Part shown: in pieces, positions 26,464 to 40,300 of the stretch
Layout: every line of letters starts with the position of its first letter
How positions within the stretch are numbered: position 1 is the stretch's first letter
NCBI GenBank assembly: GCA_013365365.1
Contig: JABVXU010000245.1
Location: 1 to 64,000 of the forward strand
Origin: Cruorifilaria tuberocauda
Lineage: Eukaryota; Nematoda; Chromadorea; Rhabditida; Onchocercidae
Direction: 5' to 3'
DNA length: 64,000 nucleotides
Notes under the pieces: generated by a model
The model's database searches: none
What the model saw: the letters and a program-made list of their open reading frames with translations, nothing else
What the model was told of the DNA's origin: nothing
Translations under genes and position numbers: made by a program

Positions 26464-29400
26464 ATGGAATCGCTTATTCCTGTTATTAACAAATTACAAG
26501 AGGTTTTTTCCGCAATTGGTACTCGTGAGGCAGAAATACAGCTGCCGCAAATTGTAGTCGTTGGCTCACAGGTTCAGGATTTCAAACCACTGATTTGTTT
26601 CCGGTTTCCATAGTTTCTAACTTTTGTAATGAATGCTTTTTGCAGAGTGCGGGTAAAAGCTCTGTCTTAGAAGGTATCGTTGGTCGAGATTTTCTACCAC
26701 GTGGAGCTGGTATTGTTACCAGACGACCATTGATTTTGCAGCTAGTCAATGTACTTACTGATGATAAACAAGTTAAAGTTACTCTAGAAGGTAAGTTTAT
26801 AAAATTTCTCGATGTGCTCAAACTTACTATTACGTTTATTCTAATCCGTGTTTTATTTATCGTCTCATATGTTAAAAAGATCGACGTCAGGTGCGACGAT
26901 AAATGCAACTGAGTGGGCTACGTTCAGTCACTTGAAAGAAGCGGTCTTCACTGATTTTGGTATAGTGAAGCAAGAAATCGAACTTGAAACAGACAGAATC
27001 ACTGGAAGAAACAAAGTAAGTAAAATTTTATTTCATTTTAAACTCGAAATACTCAGTGTTAAAATAGTTCCTCATGTCTCTGCAAGTTTATGGATTTCAG
27101 GGAATATCTGCATTACCAATTAATCTTAAAATTTATTCACCCAATGTAGTGAATTTAACGCTCATAGATTTACCCGGATTGACAAAAGTGCCAGTGGGTG
27201 ATCAGCCTACGGATATTGAAGTTCGGATAAGTCAAATTTCATTTTTTTTTTCTTTTAAGGCAACTAATACCACAGTGGTGCTGGTGTTTCGATTAAAACA
27301 TGATATGGTGTGGATTTTCCAACTTCTTTTTATGTATCTTTCTTAGACACAAAGCCAGTATAGTAGTCAACCGTAATGTTATGTCCGTGCGAGTGAAAGA
27401 AGTTTAAATAGAAAGTCTTAAACTTAACTTTTTAGCGGTTAATTAGGTCAAGATAACAATATTTTCAGGCTCAAGTTCGGGATTTAATCATGAATTATAT
27501 AGGAAATCCGAATTCCATTATTCTTGCTATAACACCAGCAAACCAAGATTTTGCCACTTCAGAACCACTGAAATTGGCAAGAGAAGTCGATCCGGAAGGT
27601 AAATATTTGTTTTGTTTAATCATTGTTATATAGTCACGTTTGCAGTGCTAAAGAATCCAACGAATATTACTGTTTTTATGACCTGAGTTGAATTGTAGGA
27701 TGTCGAACGTTAGCTGTGCTCACCAAACTTGACCTGATGGATCATGGCACTGACGCTATGGAAGTTCTTCTTGGGCGTGTTGTTCCAGTGAAGCTCGGAA
27801 TAATAGGAGTTGTGAACAGGTTGCTGCTTTTCTGTTCTTTATAATTTTATGTTTTTAAGCTTACAATATGGTGACTGCAAATGAGAAGTGAATAATATGT
27901 TTCAGATCGCAAGCAGATATCATGAATAAAAAACCAATTGATGATTGCTTACGTGATGAGCAGTCGTTTTTGCAACGAAAGTATCCTACATTGGCTAGCA
28001 GAAATGGAATCCCTTACCTGTCGAAAACATTAAATAGAGTAATTTAATTCCCGTATAAAATCAATTAGTTTGTAATGTTTTTTCGATGTCAAGAAATCAA
28101 TGTCTTTTGTAGCAGGCACCGTAAAAATGGTCGTGAGTCTTTTTAGTTCGAAAGATTAGAGTTTAGTCTCATTTCTATTAAATCGCGAGATTATAGTGTT
28201 ATGAAGAGTAGTTTTCTTAGTTATGCATATTGAGGAAATATATTACTTTCGCTATTTTTTTTTTGATTCGACTCGCCTAATTTCCCATTTGGAGAGTGCT
28301 TACACGATTTCCATCTCCTATAGATGGTAGAAGTATCGCTAATTTTATAAATTAGAGATTTTATCGCTTATTGTAAATTTTTCATGGCTGTTAAGAAAAT
28401 ATTCGTGACATAATGATTATCAGTTGCTGTGGAATGATTTTTTTTTTCCAGTTATTAATGCACCATATACGAGAATGTCTTCCGCAATTGAAAATGCGGG
28501 TAAACGTTCTGATGGGGCAATGCCAAACACTGCTCAACTCATACGGAGAGCCTGTGCAGGATTATGGAAGCACATTGTTGCAAATTATAACCCGTTTTGC
28601 AACTGCTTACACTACAACTATTGAAGGTACATCAAGGAACATCGAAACTTCGGAGCTGTAAGTTTTTTTTGCTTTTTACCGCGTATTCAGTGAAACATAT
28701 AACTTTGCAGTATGGTTTTTTAATCTTTTAATTGTAGTTGCGGTGGAGCACGCATATGTTACATCTTCCATGAAACGTTTGGTCGAGTTTTGGAATCAAT
28801 TGATCCGTTGGCTGATTTAACGCAGCTTGATATACTGACAGCAATACGTAATGCAACGGTGAAATCTTACTTTTTGAGACAAAGAAATAAAAATTAACCT
28901 AGTTTTCTTTTTTGAATTTAAATTTATTATCCGCTAAAACTAATTTTACAGGGTCCTCGACCAGCTCTTTTTGTACCAGAAGTAAGCTTTGAATTATTAG
29001 TAAAGAAACAAATTCGTCGTTTGGAGGAGCCCAGTTTGCGTTGTGTGGAACTTGTGCATGAAGAATTGCAACGAATTGTGCAGCATTGTGGTATCCATAC
29101 GCAGGTTTTTCTTCCTCTGATATCCTTTATCCCTTTCAGACACAGTCAGGAGGAAAAAGTTGAATTTCGTTTATTTAATTTATTTGAAAATTTTTTTCCT
29201 CTCTCAGTAATGATTAGCTTCTATTCCCGCGGCATATGGCAATATTTGGATGTAGCTGGATGTGCCTCTTATAAACCCCAAAAATGTATAGTATGGCTTA
29301 ACTTAAGTCTTCCGGATAATTTGTTTAGGAAGCAATTAGAATGAAGTGTTTAGGCTTACGGCAGTAAGTTATAGAAGTCTTTAAATAAGCAGATTTGGTT

Positions 29401-31728
29401 TTTAATTAAGTTGTCACTGATAAGTATGATACATAATAAGTGACAATCATAAATGATCGTTATAAATTAGTTATAAAGTAAGAATTTATATCCTACATTG
29501 TTATTTCCTCATTCAATATTTTCAGCAGGAAATGCAACGTTTTCCTCGTTTGTACGATAAGATAAATGAAGTCGTAAGCAACGTTCTGAAAAGCCGTTTA
29601 AAGCCAACGAATGAAATTGTTGAAAATTTGGTAGCAATTGAACTTGCATACATTAATACGAAACACCCGGAATTTGCTGATGCTTCACTTGGCAGTCTGT
29701 TAAAGGTTTAGATTTTTTAGCTTCCAGCTATTTACAAGTCGGCAGATTTTTTTTATAATTTACTATAGTAAGAGTTAGCTGTATTAAAAAATTGCAACAA
29801 TATGCATTCATTGAAAAAAAAATGAGCATTTCAATCATTGTATTACTTTATTTAGAGGTTTCATCATTAGGTGAAATTCTTTCTGACGTTTTTCAATTCT
29901 TTCTTGAAAGATCCATGTAATGAATATGCGACTTTATTAGCAAAAATTAATTTAACTGAGATAATTAAGGAGCACATATCTATTGACGATGATTCGAAAC
30001 GGAGTATGAAACGCATTTCTCAGCCTGATACATCATTGCATAAAGCGCACGAGAATACTGCGGTAAATAATTTTGCATAAAATCATAGCTTTTTCACGAG
30101 ACGGTTTTTCGGCATCTTTTATTTTTGATGTTTTAGGTTGTGAGTGCACCGTCTTCAGCTGGAGATTCAGTCGCCACACAGGCAAGAATTTATTGTTCTT
30201 TCTTTCATTCGAAGGAAAATGATGAGAATATTAGTATTTTGTCTTTTTGTTTCCTTAAGTGATTTCCTGCCATTTTCCATTGATCTGAATTAATATTATA
30301 CGACGGACAAATGAAAAGATTCCAAACTGTAGTAAGAGTGTAGTAAGAAGGAATTGACAGCATAGAAGGCGTTCCCTGAGGCTTTTGAACTTCGATATTG
30401 CAATAGTTTTAAGACATTATTTATTCCTTTGCTATTCTAACTTAATATACTTATATCTGAGTATTGTAGAATGCGACCGAAATTTCAAGCTTCACCGGAT
30501 GGTTCTTCGGTGGGAATGCGAAAGACAAGGAGTCAGTACAAACACGTGAGTTTTTGAAAGTTTTCAGAATCGCAGATTGCATCTATTACTTTAAAACACA
30601 CTTCTTTCTAGGATCATAGTTTTCAATAACATTAGATTCAAGACGCATAATTTCTTATGTAACTTTCACTGTCTTCGCAATTTAATAACCATAATGCAAA
30701 TTACTAAAATATTGTATCAATTCCGTCAAGCTATAGCATCTTTTCAACGGTTAAACTGGTGTTGGATCACTGATATTATCGCTTTATGAGCAGTATTTTT
30801 GTTTCAGCTGGATCAGCTCGCAAGTCTATTAGTTTTTTGCCGGAAGTGCCAGAAAAGACGATTACACGAAAATTGACTGCTCGTGAGCAGAAAGACTGTC
30901 AAATAATAGGTAAATTGCTTACTGCTTCTTTTCCTGCTTGACCACGCATGCAAACAGTAATACCACCAAAAGATATGATACATTGGATTATTGGATCAGC
31001 CTGGCAATTCTAGATATTTATGACACTTGTTTAATCAACTTCACCGATTTCTGACTGGACTAATTAGTTCCGACTTTTCATGCTTCCTTTTCTTATGTTT
31101 CGACCAACAAATCTATTAACCTCTTACCCATTACTAATGTTTTGTTAAAAAGAACATTTTGCAGAACGCCTCATTCGATGTTATTTCATGATTGTCAGGA
31201 AAAATGTCCAGGATACAGTACCCAAAGCCATCATGCATTTTCTAGTCAATTATGTTCGCGTACGTTTAATTTCTTTTCTTTGTATTCAAAACGTTTAACT
31301 GGCCTTCGTGAATTTGTCTATCTTCCGCAAAGCTCCTTTTTCCAAGTTATATTTTACATTTTGGAATTTATTAGAGGTATTATCCAGTTACACCCAAAAT
31401 ACTGCCAGATAAATATTTTATTGTCGGTATAGAGTGGATAAGAAAAGGTTCCAGGACAATTTGCAAAGTGAACTCGTACAACAGTTATATAAACGTGAAG
31501 TAATTGAGGAACTGCTCACTGAAAGTCCAGTTATGGCTCAAAGACGAAAGGAAGCCGCTGAAATGCTTAGCGTATGTTGCGTTATTATTTATTTTCTCGA
31601 GATATCCTTATATTTTTATAAGATTTATATACGGTTTTCTGGACAGCTAGTTACCCTGTGCGTTTTTTTAGGCGCTCAATAAAGCAAGCAATATAATTGG
31701 CGAAGTTCGTGAAATTCAGATTTGGTGA
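26464..31728 (+). CDS. drp-1: Dynamin-related GTPase DRP-1 (mitochondrial/peroxisomal fission)
   Basis: Orthologue of DNM1L/Drp1, which polymerises on the outer mitochondrial membrane and constricts it using GTP. The canonical start [15 protein letters not shown] is at 26464, seven bases after a TTTCAG acceptor. The GTPase motifs are P-loop GSQSAGKSS (split by the intron after 26571), switch I around [13 protein letters not shown]3 [14 protein letters not shown] and G4 TKLDLMDHG. The middle domain follows ([35 protein letters not shown]). A variable segment near 29.9-30.9 kb is serine-rich. The GTPase effector domain starts at [19 protein letters not shown] (exons about 30.8-31.3 kb) and 31431-31575. 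The last exon adds [18 protein letters not shown] and a TGA. There is no pleckstrin-homology or proline-rich domain, as expected for DRP1 rather than classical dynamin. The exon order is complete from start to stop. Confidence 0.93.
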
Positions 31729-33062
31729 ACATATTTTTATTTTGATGGCACCATCCAACTGGTATTGGATTACCGTCGAATTGGTATTGGACCATATTTC
31801 ATATCCATTTGCAGGATAATATTCATATTGTCATTTGTACTTGATAAAAGATATAGATGCTTGACATCTTATATTTTGTATTCCCTCAACCTTACAAACG
31901 CGCAGTTATTTTGCTCTAAGATTTTAGGAGGACGGGACAGATTTGAGATTTGACTGTACATTCCAGAGTTCCATGTGATACGGTTTGATCATCGTTCCAT
32001 GCTATCATTATGGACTGATCCTCGTTTTTTTCATGCTGTCAGCTAACAAATGGCAGTGCATTTGGTTACTTTCCAAAAGCAATAGAAGCACTCTCTGTTG
32101 AATTTGTTCGATGTATGATTTCGAATGGACCGCTGGGCTAGCCAGTTATTCCAGTGCTGCTCGTAACAGATACTCTAATAAATTAATCTGCAAGTTATTG
32201 GAAATGGCAAAACAAAGCGAAGATGAAGCACTGGTATAAACTGCAGTGTTCTCTGCTGAATCAGTTATTAGAACGTGTCACAAAGATTATCGAGGAATTG
32301 ACAAATTTCTCCCTGGTTTTTACGTCGCACAAGTGAAATATACAAGGATTTTACAAAGTGAAGCAGAATATAAAGTACTTCCTATTCTCTTTTGACCTTG
32401 CTCAATATAGAGGATGCAACCATCGTTCCGAAATTGTAAGCAATAAACATTACCGAAAAAAGCGGTAATGAGCACAGTAGTAAAGCCTGAAATGAAAGTA
32501 ACACTGGAAATTGAAGTTTGGCATGTTCAAACTATCTTTTTCATATTCACAAGTATTATTTTTCTACTGCTTTTTCGATAGTATTGCCTTAAATATTTAA
32601 AGTGACGGCATATACTTCTGAAAGCTTACAGAGTGTTTCTACATTTTAAAGTTCAGAACCTACCGCAAAGTCACAGTTGATTCGACAGGGTGTTAATCTC
32701 ACTTCCAGCATTGCTTGGTTTTTCTCATCACACAAGTATAATTTTGCATAACCTGAAAGCTTTCATGTTATATTTGTACGTTTGGAAAATGATACCACAT
32801 TTCATTTGAAATATGACATAATACATTTACCGTTATCTCCTTGTGCAGCATTCAGAAATTGCGAATCGGATATTTTCAGCCCAGTTTTATCCTTTATCCT
32901 AGGTTTTTCACACAATAAATTAACCTAAAACAAGCATATTTCAAATAACTCATTACATGATAGATTACAGCATTTTCAAATATAGACGTCATGATTTTTT
33001 CTGGATAGAGATGATTGGGAAAAAAAACTGTGGTGCGGATAATGTAGGGATTCTCGAATGAA
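31729..33062. other. Convergent spacer between drp-1 and the SLMAP-like gene, with broken coding-like patches
   Basis: About 1.3 kb between two facing stop codons. Short open stretches in differing frames look coding-like: LTNGSAFGYFPKAIEALSVE (from about 32041), MYDFEWTAGLASYSSAARN (from about 32113, running to a stop near 32240) and, past one stop in the same frame, VIRTCHKDYRGIDKFLPGFY (about 32260-32390). None matches a family I recognise. An AATAAA near 32442-32447 could end drp-1 transcripts. Confidence 0.35.
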
Positions 33063-34814
33063 TCATACTGGAAAATTCTTGTCGTCTGCATCCCCGTACT
33101 TGGTTTCCATTGCTTTTAATTGCTTCTTTAACTGTGAGACATGATCTCGAAGCAAGCTATTTGCATCCACTGCTACAGAAAGTTCATTTTCTAAATCAGC
33201 AACTCGTTGTCTAAGAACCGATGACTCTTCCTCTAGAACAAATATAAACGATTACTAGATCAAATTATTGCATTCTCGTGAATTCGGATTTCTCTTATCA
33301 CTTCTGCAGATAAACTTGTAAAAATTGAGGATTTCGAACCTGCATTAAGTAAGCTTCTTTCAACATCAGCAAGTCGTTGCAAAGCTTCACATCGTTCTTC
33401 CTGAGCTCTACGTAAAGATTCCTTTGCAAGCGACTCAAATTTATTTTTATCCACAAGCAATTCATTCATCTGCTCTTTCACTTTTTCGCTAAGAGCATTT
33501 TTCGAATACAGTGCAAGTTGTCCTTCCAGCATTTCAATTCGCGACAGCAATTGATCCTCGCTTATCAATGCCTAAAGTGATAACAGTCAAGTATTATTAG
33601 TTTCCTGCTTCAATACTTTAAAATTCCTCGTAGATACGTAATCCTGCACTCAAATCATGTTTTCCTACAAGGTGAATCTTCCGACTGGAATTAAAAATTT
33701 AATAGTTAATCGAAAGTCGGACCTTTTTATACGACCAAAAGCGACTTTTTCGCGGTCACAGCCTACAACAATCTTCTGCTTTTGAGTTATTTCAATCATT
33801 TTTCCTTCTCTTCAAAACTTGCGGCAGTAATTACCTGGCGACTTGATTCAGCTGCTTGCTCAGTAGAAGAAAGAATATTCTCCAACATTGTAAGCTTTTG
33901 CTTGAGTGCTCGTTCTCGATACACTGCTTCACGCATATAATGCTGCAACTGGAAGAGCTGATGGAAGTCAGCTAGTGGAAACATCAGGGAATCACTATCA
34001 TTCGCCCTTAAATACCCACCAATTTCCATATTATCCGGAGGGCAAGCCTCTTCACCATTTGTATCATAAAGACGTATCATAGCCAAGATACAACCATGAG
34101 TCACTGAAAACATTTAATCCGATAGGAAATTAGAAAAAGCATCAGTATGCCGCTACGGTAAAAAAAGGGATTTGGGGTCCTCCAGAACGAGAAACATAAA
34201 CAACCTGGATTCAGCATCTATATATAAAGATGTGGAGCTTAAAATTACTGCTAATGTGTACCTTTATTAGCATTTTCAGAAATTTCTACACCGAACTGTA
34301 ATATGTCACCGGAATATATCTGTCGTGGGGAACTTTCTTCCGCACTTTTCGATAACCGGTCATTGTTGACAAATGTCCCATTGCTGCTCTTCGTATCTTT
34401 GAGAAGAAAACAACCTTCCTCATGCCATAATACTGCATGATTTCTCGACAAAACCTTAAATATCTACACAGCAGTAAGAAAATCCAAAAATAAAATACAT
34501 ATAAAGGATTTCTGATAAAAGCAGATTGCAGTGAGTCATGATGCAAAATCCGAAAATTCTTATCACAACAAGTAGAATCAAAGTCTCGTTCTTTTTTTGC
34601 TTTATTCCAAAGACTAAAACGCGGATCGAAGCAGTTTGTTGTTAACCTTGCAATCAAAGATAGCGTTATCTGAACTGGGCTTCAATCGTGCAACTGATCG
34701 TCCAATCTTCATTGCCCTTTCTTCCGAATTTGGAACTGTAAAACGTCTTTCCTCGAATGCGTGCGACTGTGAGCATGCTGTCAGGATAGCATATGGGCAC
34801 CGCATTCCTGTCAT
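33063..34814 (-). CDS. SLMAP-like FHA-domain and coiled-coil protein (STRIPAK component)
   Basis: Five minus-strand exons fit exactly in phase: 34814-34647, 34454-34262, 34103-33835, 33571-33340 and 33232-33063, for 343 residues. SLMAP family proteins bind phosphothreonine through an FHA domain and recruit MST kinases to the STRIPAK phosphatase complex. The FHA domain occupies about residues 8-130: [53 protein letters not shown] (the SSNGT phosphate-binding loop), [10 protein letters not shown] and [14 protein letters not shown] coiled coil follows: [58 protein letters not shown] and [10 protein letters not shown]. Vertebrate SLMAP continues for hundreds of residues to a C-terminal membrane anchor. 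This model stops at TGA (33063-33065) with no hydrophobic tail. An open-frame codon upstream of the ATG at 34814 is TTG, so the ATG was chosen. Confidence 0.88.
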
Positions 34815-37354
34815 GCCATGCAACGAAACCCGAATCTATCAAGTTTGCAATACTGTACTATTTGAATGAAAATTTATCACAAAATTACACGAAATAATGA
34901 TATCCAGACCCATTGAAGTAACGCTATCACAAAAGCGAATAGTGGAAGAATACAGAATACGGTAGTGTTATCAAAGAAAAATTAAGCTTTTTTATATGTC
35001 ATACTGAATAAATCCACGAAATTGAAACTTATATGAATTAAAATGAAGGCAATATCGGTAAAATAGGAAGTATATCTCGTCCTAACACTTCTAATTGCGA
35101 AATGATCTCCTATTTATATAAAACAAAGTCTCCAAAATCCGATATCTTTTCATCTATTGTTTAACTTGATTTAGATGAAAAATCTGTGTATAAAATAATA
35201 ATACTCCTAATTTCGCAAAAATAAGCTATGCACTGATATACGGCAAATTTTAACATTTTAGAAAGGATATGATTATCCGCGCTGTTTAAAGAAGAAGCAA
35301 CTCATTATAGTTCAACATCCAACCTAAGAGATTCTAACAGAATTCTTATAAATATATATTGGTGTACCATTAAGGTGGAGGCGGTACAGCGAATCGACAG
35401 ACTCTTACAGTATCATAGAATGAATGATTTCTAATCTACGGGTAAAATTTCGGCAATGTTTCCTTGCAATAAAATATCACATTGTATACTAGATTTTTCA
35501 TAGAGAGATTAAAGATAATTCTGTAATATTTGGAAAACATGATTTTCAATGGAAAATCAAGCACAGTTTGCTTCAATAAAGGAGAGTGTGTTTTTTATCT
35601 CTATTGTTAAACACATGCGAAATTGGTGCGTTCGTCATCTGTTCATATTTCAATCGAATTTTAGGTACATTCATGTCGACAATTAGAGAATGCTTTATTT
35701 CGAAACAGAATAACCCTGACATGGTGATTTCAGAACAAAATACTGGAATTATGACTACAGGGTTTTCTCAACGTCTGAAATGAACTGTAGTCGTTAGAAT
35801 CACTTGCAGCTTTGTGAAAGCAAATGTGCTACTTAATGCAGGTAATGTGCAGGTAATAGGAATGAGCTCCAGTATAATCAAATATAAAGCAGGTCAGAAA
35901 TAGCTATCTAATCTCAGTTCTTGTCCACACTTAACAGTTTGTACTGTGTATAAAGGGAACAAAGCATGAGATAAATTTTCATCTTAGAATTATTCTATGA
36001 ATATTAATCTCCGGGACTGTTTTATTAAATGGACACAATCAATCGTTGACTATCAAATTTCTCGCAAACCATAAATACATCGGCATATAAGCCCTCGTCT
36101 CGATTAGTTGGATGTGAAAACTGTTTGGATTACGTCCTTCACTTGTAAGGGATTCTGTGGTGCACATCGTCCCTATTGTTTTTTAGGATGGGCCGCATTT
36201 TATACGGATCTGTTTAGGAATTGGAGTGAGACGTGTAATGGACAGCGTGGGAAACGGTTGTGTAGGCTACGCGTTTTTCGTGATTGTATGGGATTGGTTT
36301 TCTCGCAAGTGCTGCGTGTTCATCTGCTCCAGAGTATGCTGTGATAAGAGTTACTTTTGTGGTCTGCAAACCCTTGTTAGGTTTTTGCGAATCAATATAA
36401 AGCGATAGCTCCTACGCATTTCACTGTGTGAATGAAGGAGTGTAGTATCACTGTAATTTTATTGTGGATGAACTTTGACGATCTGAATTAGTTGGAAGAT
36501 GAGGAGGTAGACAGCTAGGATCATCATCTTACGCAACTTCTCTCATACTATTGCTAATTGACTAAAGGCGACCTATAAGCGGACAGTGATCGAGTTCTTG
36601 GAACTTCTAATAGAATTTCAGATCTTCCAAGAAATTACGATAGTGGTTATCCTAAGTTTGCTTAATGCAACTTGTACTAATATTACACCCAAATACGGGA
36701 TCGCTTTTGGTCGTATTTTGATCGCTTAGATCTGACTCATCATTATTGCTCTGATTTGGGACGAAGGGAATATTTATTGCCAATCACGTTATTTAGGAGC
36801 ATTCACACTTGGGACCTACCTTTGTCATATATTTGTACAATGTTTTCATACGGTTCCTATGGGAAAATGAACCGTCCGTGGTCAAATTGATGCAATTAGC
36901 TTAACAAATAAGTAGAAACTCCATCTGTATGGTATTTCGGTCATTTCATCGTGGCTAGTTTTTGTGCCGAGGTTTTTTTCAAAACCATAGCAGGATGGAA
37001 GTCCCAGTAATATTGACAGTTTACAGGATTTCTTCGTTTCGGTCAGTAAGGAAATAAAAAATAGGTTTTATTTTGGCGAACGTTTTGCATCTTATCTAAT
37101 ATGCTACATTAGATCTTTTTTATAATTTTGGTAAAACAATTCGAGTGCATAAATTTGTTCTCTTTTCTGCTTAAGGATTAGGCATTTTCAATTTTTATCA
37201 GTATTTATATAAGCTCTTACGAGGATTGGAGTTTAATCCACGCATTCTATTTGATAAATGCTCGTCACGTTCCACTGGTCTAGAATCTGGTAAGCATTCC
37301 TTATTATATTTTTATTCAGGAATCGCGTGCTTAGAGCGGTCGTTCTCATACAAT
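34815..37354. other. Divergent intergenic region between the SLMAP-like gene and gtbp-1
   Basis: About 2.5 kb with no conserved gene. It should contain two promoters. A 36-codon open frame from an ATG at 35673 to a stop at 35783 follows an acceptor-like TTTTAG but has no recognisable relatives. The patch around 36180-36360 is less AT-rich than its surroundings and is open in two frames over 60-78 codons without protein-like motifs. Confidence 0.5.
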
Positions 37355-40300
37355 ATGAAGATGGAGGGAGTTGGTGATGTTATGAATGGCCGTAATAATG
37401 AAGTTACCAGAGCACCACAACCATCGCCTAAAGGTTTTATATCATATCAAATCTTTATTTAAGCATGTAAATATCCACAGTATTGGCATTTTGCTTCATG
37501 CATTTATTGTTTTGGCATGATATCCTGGTCGTTTATTGTAAATTGTGGAATGATTGTGAGACTGAGTGCTGGAGAAATCATTGTTAATGCTTCCTCCTTA
37601 GAAAAGTTGGCCATGTTTACCATCATTAAAGTTTGATCATTTCATTCGTCATCGTTAGAAATTGTAGCATTTAGAAACTGTATTTTACCATACTTCAATG
37701 TTCTCTATTCTCCATTTATTCACATCTCAATGAACCTGAAAGGCATTTTATGAATGATCATTTATTTTCCCCGCTCGCTTTTCAAAAAAAAAAATGCATA
37801 CCAACTATCATGCTTTTAAAAATGTGACACCATACATAATGAGTAATGATGGAAATATTGCATAATTTATTCCAATTATCAAGTTTGCTCGCTGCGGTAT
37901 CCAACTGTTATGTATTTTAGAGATTGGACGTGAATTTGTTCGTCAGTACTATACGATGCTCTCGGAAAGACCACAGGACGTTTTTCGATTCTACAGCCAT
38001 GAATCATATTTTGCTCACGATACGGATCAACCTGTTCAGGGACAACAGGTATTTCATGGTTCTTAAATATCCTGCGTGAAACATCTTTATGATAGCAGAT
38101 AATTGTTTACAACATAAAATATCTGTTACAGATTGTTTAATTTGCAGAAAATACAGAAAGCAATCGAACGTTTGGCTTTTGTTGACTGTAAGGCCCGGAT
38201 TTATACTGTCAGTGGTACTGCCACAATGAACAACGGCCTAGTTATACAAGTAAGTCATTGAGTTCTCATAATGAAATGGTTTTTTTTTGCTCTCTGTTAA
38301 CTCCGCAACAGTAAAAATGGGAAAATGAGCATTTCATAAAAACTAATCATTCAAAAGGGATCTCTTTGAGTTTTATTATTTGAATATTAAGTAAAAGATT
38401 TTAAAGGTTTGTGGCGAACTTTCGATCGGCGATAATCCTGAAAGGCGTTTCTTGCAAACATTCATTCTGTGTCCACAAACTCCAAAGAAGTACTATGTCC
38501 ATAATGACGTTTTCCAATGGCTTGATCGAGCCTTTGGTGACACTGTCATTCAATCACAAAAGAACGGTTTGTATGCTTTTTTTCTTATAACGTTACAGTT
38601 GATAAACATGTAAGAAAGGCATAGATTACGAATAATTTTATCACAGTAAATTCAACCTTCACATTTCACATCGTGTCGGAAAGAAATACATAGGTGCTTT
38701 GAAAGCATGGTATATAGAACCTCTGGTTATGGGAAAGGCTGCAAGGTCTTAAATTCAGGGCTACTGTAAATGTGAACTGATCATACTAAACGATATAGTT
38801 TAAAGATTACTAGCAGATGCTTTTTTTTTTCATTGATATAGTATTTGATCGAGTTTTCGTTGGGATGTGTACTACAATGAGTTATTCTAATCTCAAGTAT
38901 TTCAAAGCATAAGGCGTAATTGAAAGTGACATGATTAAAATTTACCGGTTATTATAACTTGGACAACTCACTTAACGATTGGAACTAGATGCGAAGGCCA
39001 ATATATGTTGGCTTGATATTCTGACTTTCAGATGTCCAGACTCAAATTGCTACTGAGGAGAATACTGCAGCAAATGGTGAAGCTGGTGGAATTAATGGTC
39101 ATACTCAGGCTATCTCGGCAAGCCACAACCGTTAGTGGTTATAATTTTATTTCATCTTTCATATTCTTGGGCAGATCAATGATTGACCGTTCTTTACATG
39201 AGATCTCCGCTTGTTGATTTTCAAATGATATTTTGGCGCATCTGTTCATCTCTCCCCATAACTTTCCGGTTGTTCCAATGGAAGTATATTACTGCATTTT
39301 TAATTAAAGCAATAGATACATTATTTTACAGAGAAAATTTCGCAACAAAACTGTCTTTTCTGAATATAAGCTTGTAGAGATGGGAAGAAAAAGAAATGTT
39401 CGTTAGGAAAATGTAACTACTGAGATTTTCAGAAATTAATACTACTGACCAGTCACCTGACAGCATGGAAAAAGAGCAGCATCTTGAACCCATTCCAGCA
39501 GTAAATACAAATACAGCTGTTCATGATGCAAAACATCAAATAAATGATATAGCTAATAGTAAATCAGATAATAGTTTCACTGAAGAGACACAGGTAAGTT
39601 ATAAATAAAGATATCGTAATTTCATATCATTTACGTCGAGATTTTAAATTTTATTTTAATATTTTGTTGTTTATGCGAAGATACTTCTTTTACATAGCAC
39701 CTGTTGAACACAATGAAAGACCCATCGCCGTATAAATAAATTCGTTTGCAGACGGATGATTCGAATTCGATTATAGTTGATTCAGCACCGAAAACTTGGG
39801 CTAAATTGGTCGGTGGTAATCAGACAACTGCATCAACTGTTGCTGCGCAACTGCAAAATATAACTCAGGCGACAGCACAGCCGCAAGTGCGGTTGCCTGT
39901 GATTCAAAATCAGACTTCGGTCTCTGTTTCAAATAATACAAATCTTCACACAAGTTTCGGTAAGTAATAATATATGTGGTGCCGCAGAAGATCTATCAAC
40001 TATTTTTTGTTTACTTTAGAAGACAATTGTCGGCTGTACGTGGGCGGCATAATTCGTAATATTGTTCCGGAAAGCGCAGCTGCAATTGAAAGAGATATAC
40101 GTTCCGAGTTCGAAAGTATGTTCTTGCAGTATGATAATTGATTTCCGCAGTGATTGTTTTAATGGAATTTTAAAATTTATACGTCTTTGTTTCTGTATTT
40201 TCTGATTTTTTCTTCAGAATTCGGTCATGTTGTCGCGGTAAATGTTCCCCGTCGTGTGCTGGATACTGCTGATACACAGCGGACTATTTTTGCTTTTGTG

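Noticed and set aside
31142..31432. 96-codon frame overlapping the drp-1 effector domain
   Set aside because: It is out of frame with the conserved effector-domain residues encoded by the same bases.
36108..36408. Two overlapping plus-strand open frames of 60-78 codons
   Set aside because: No motifs, low-complexity T/G-rich translation, no splice-flanked structure; more likely promoter or outron DNA of gtbp-1.
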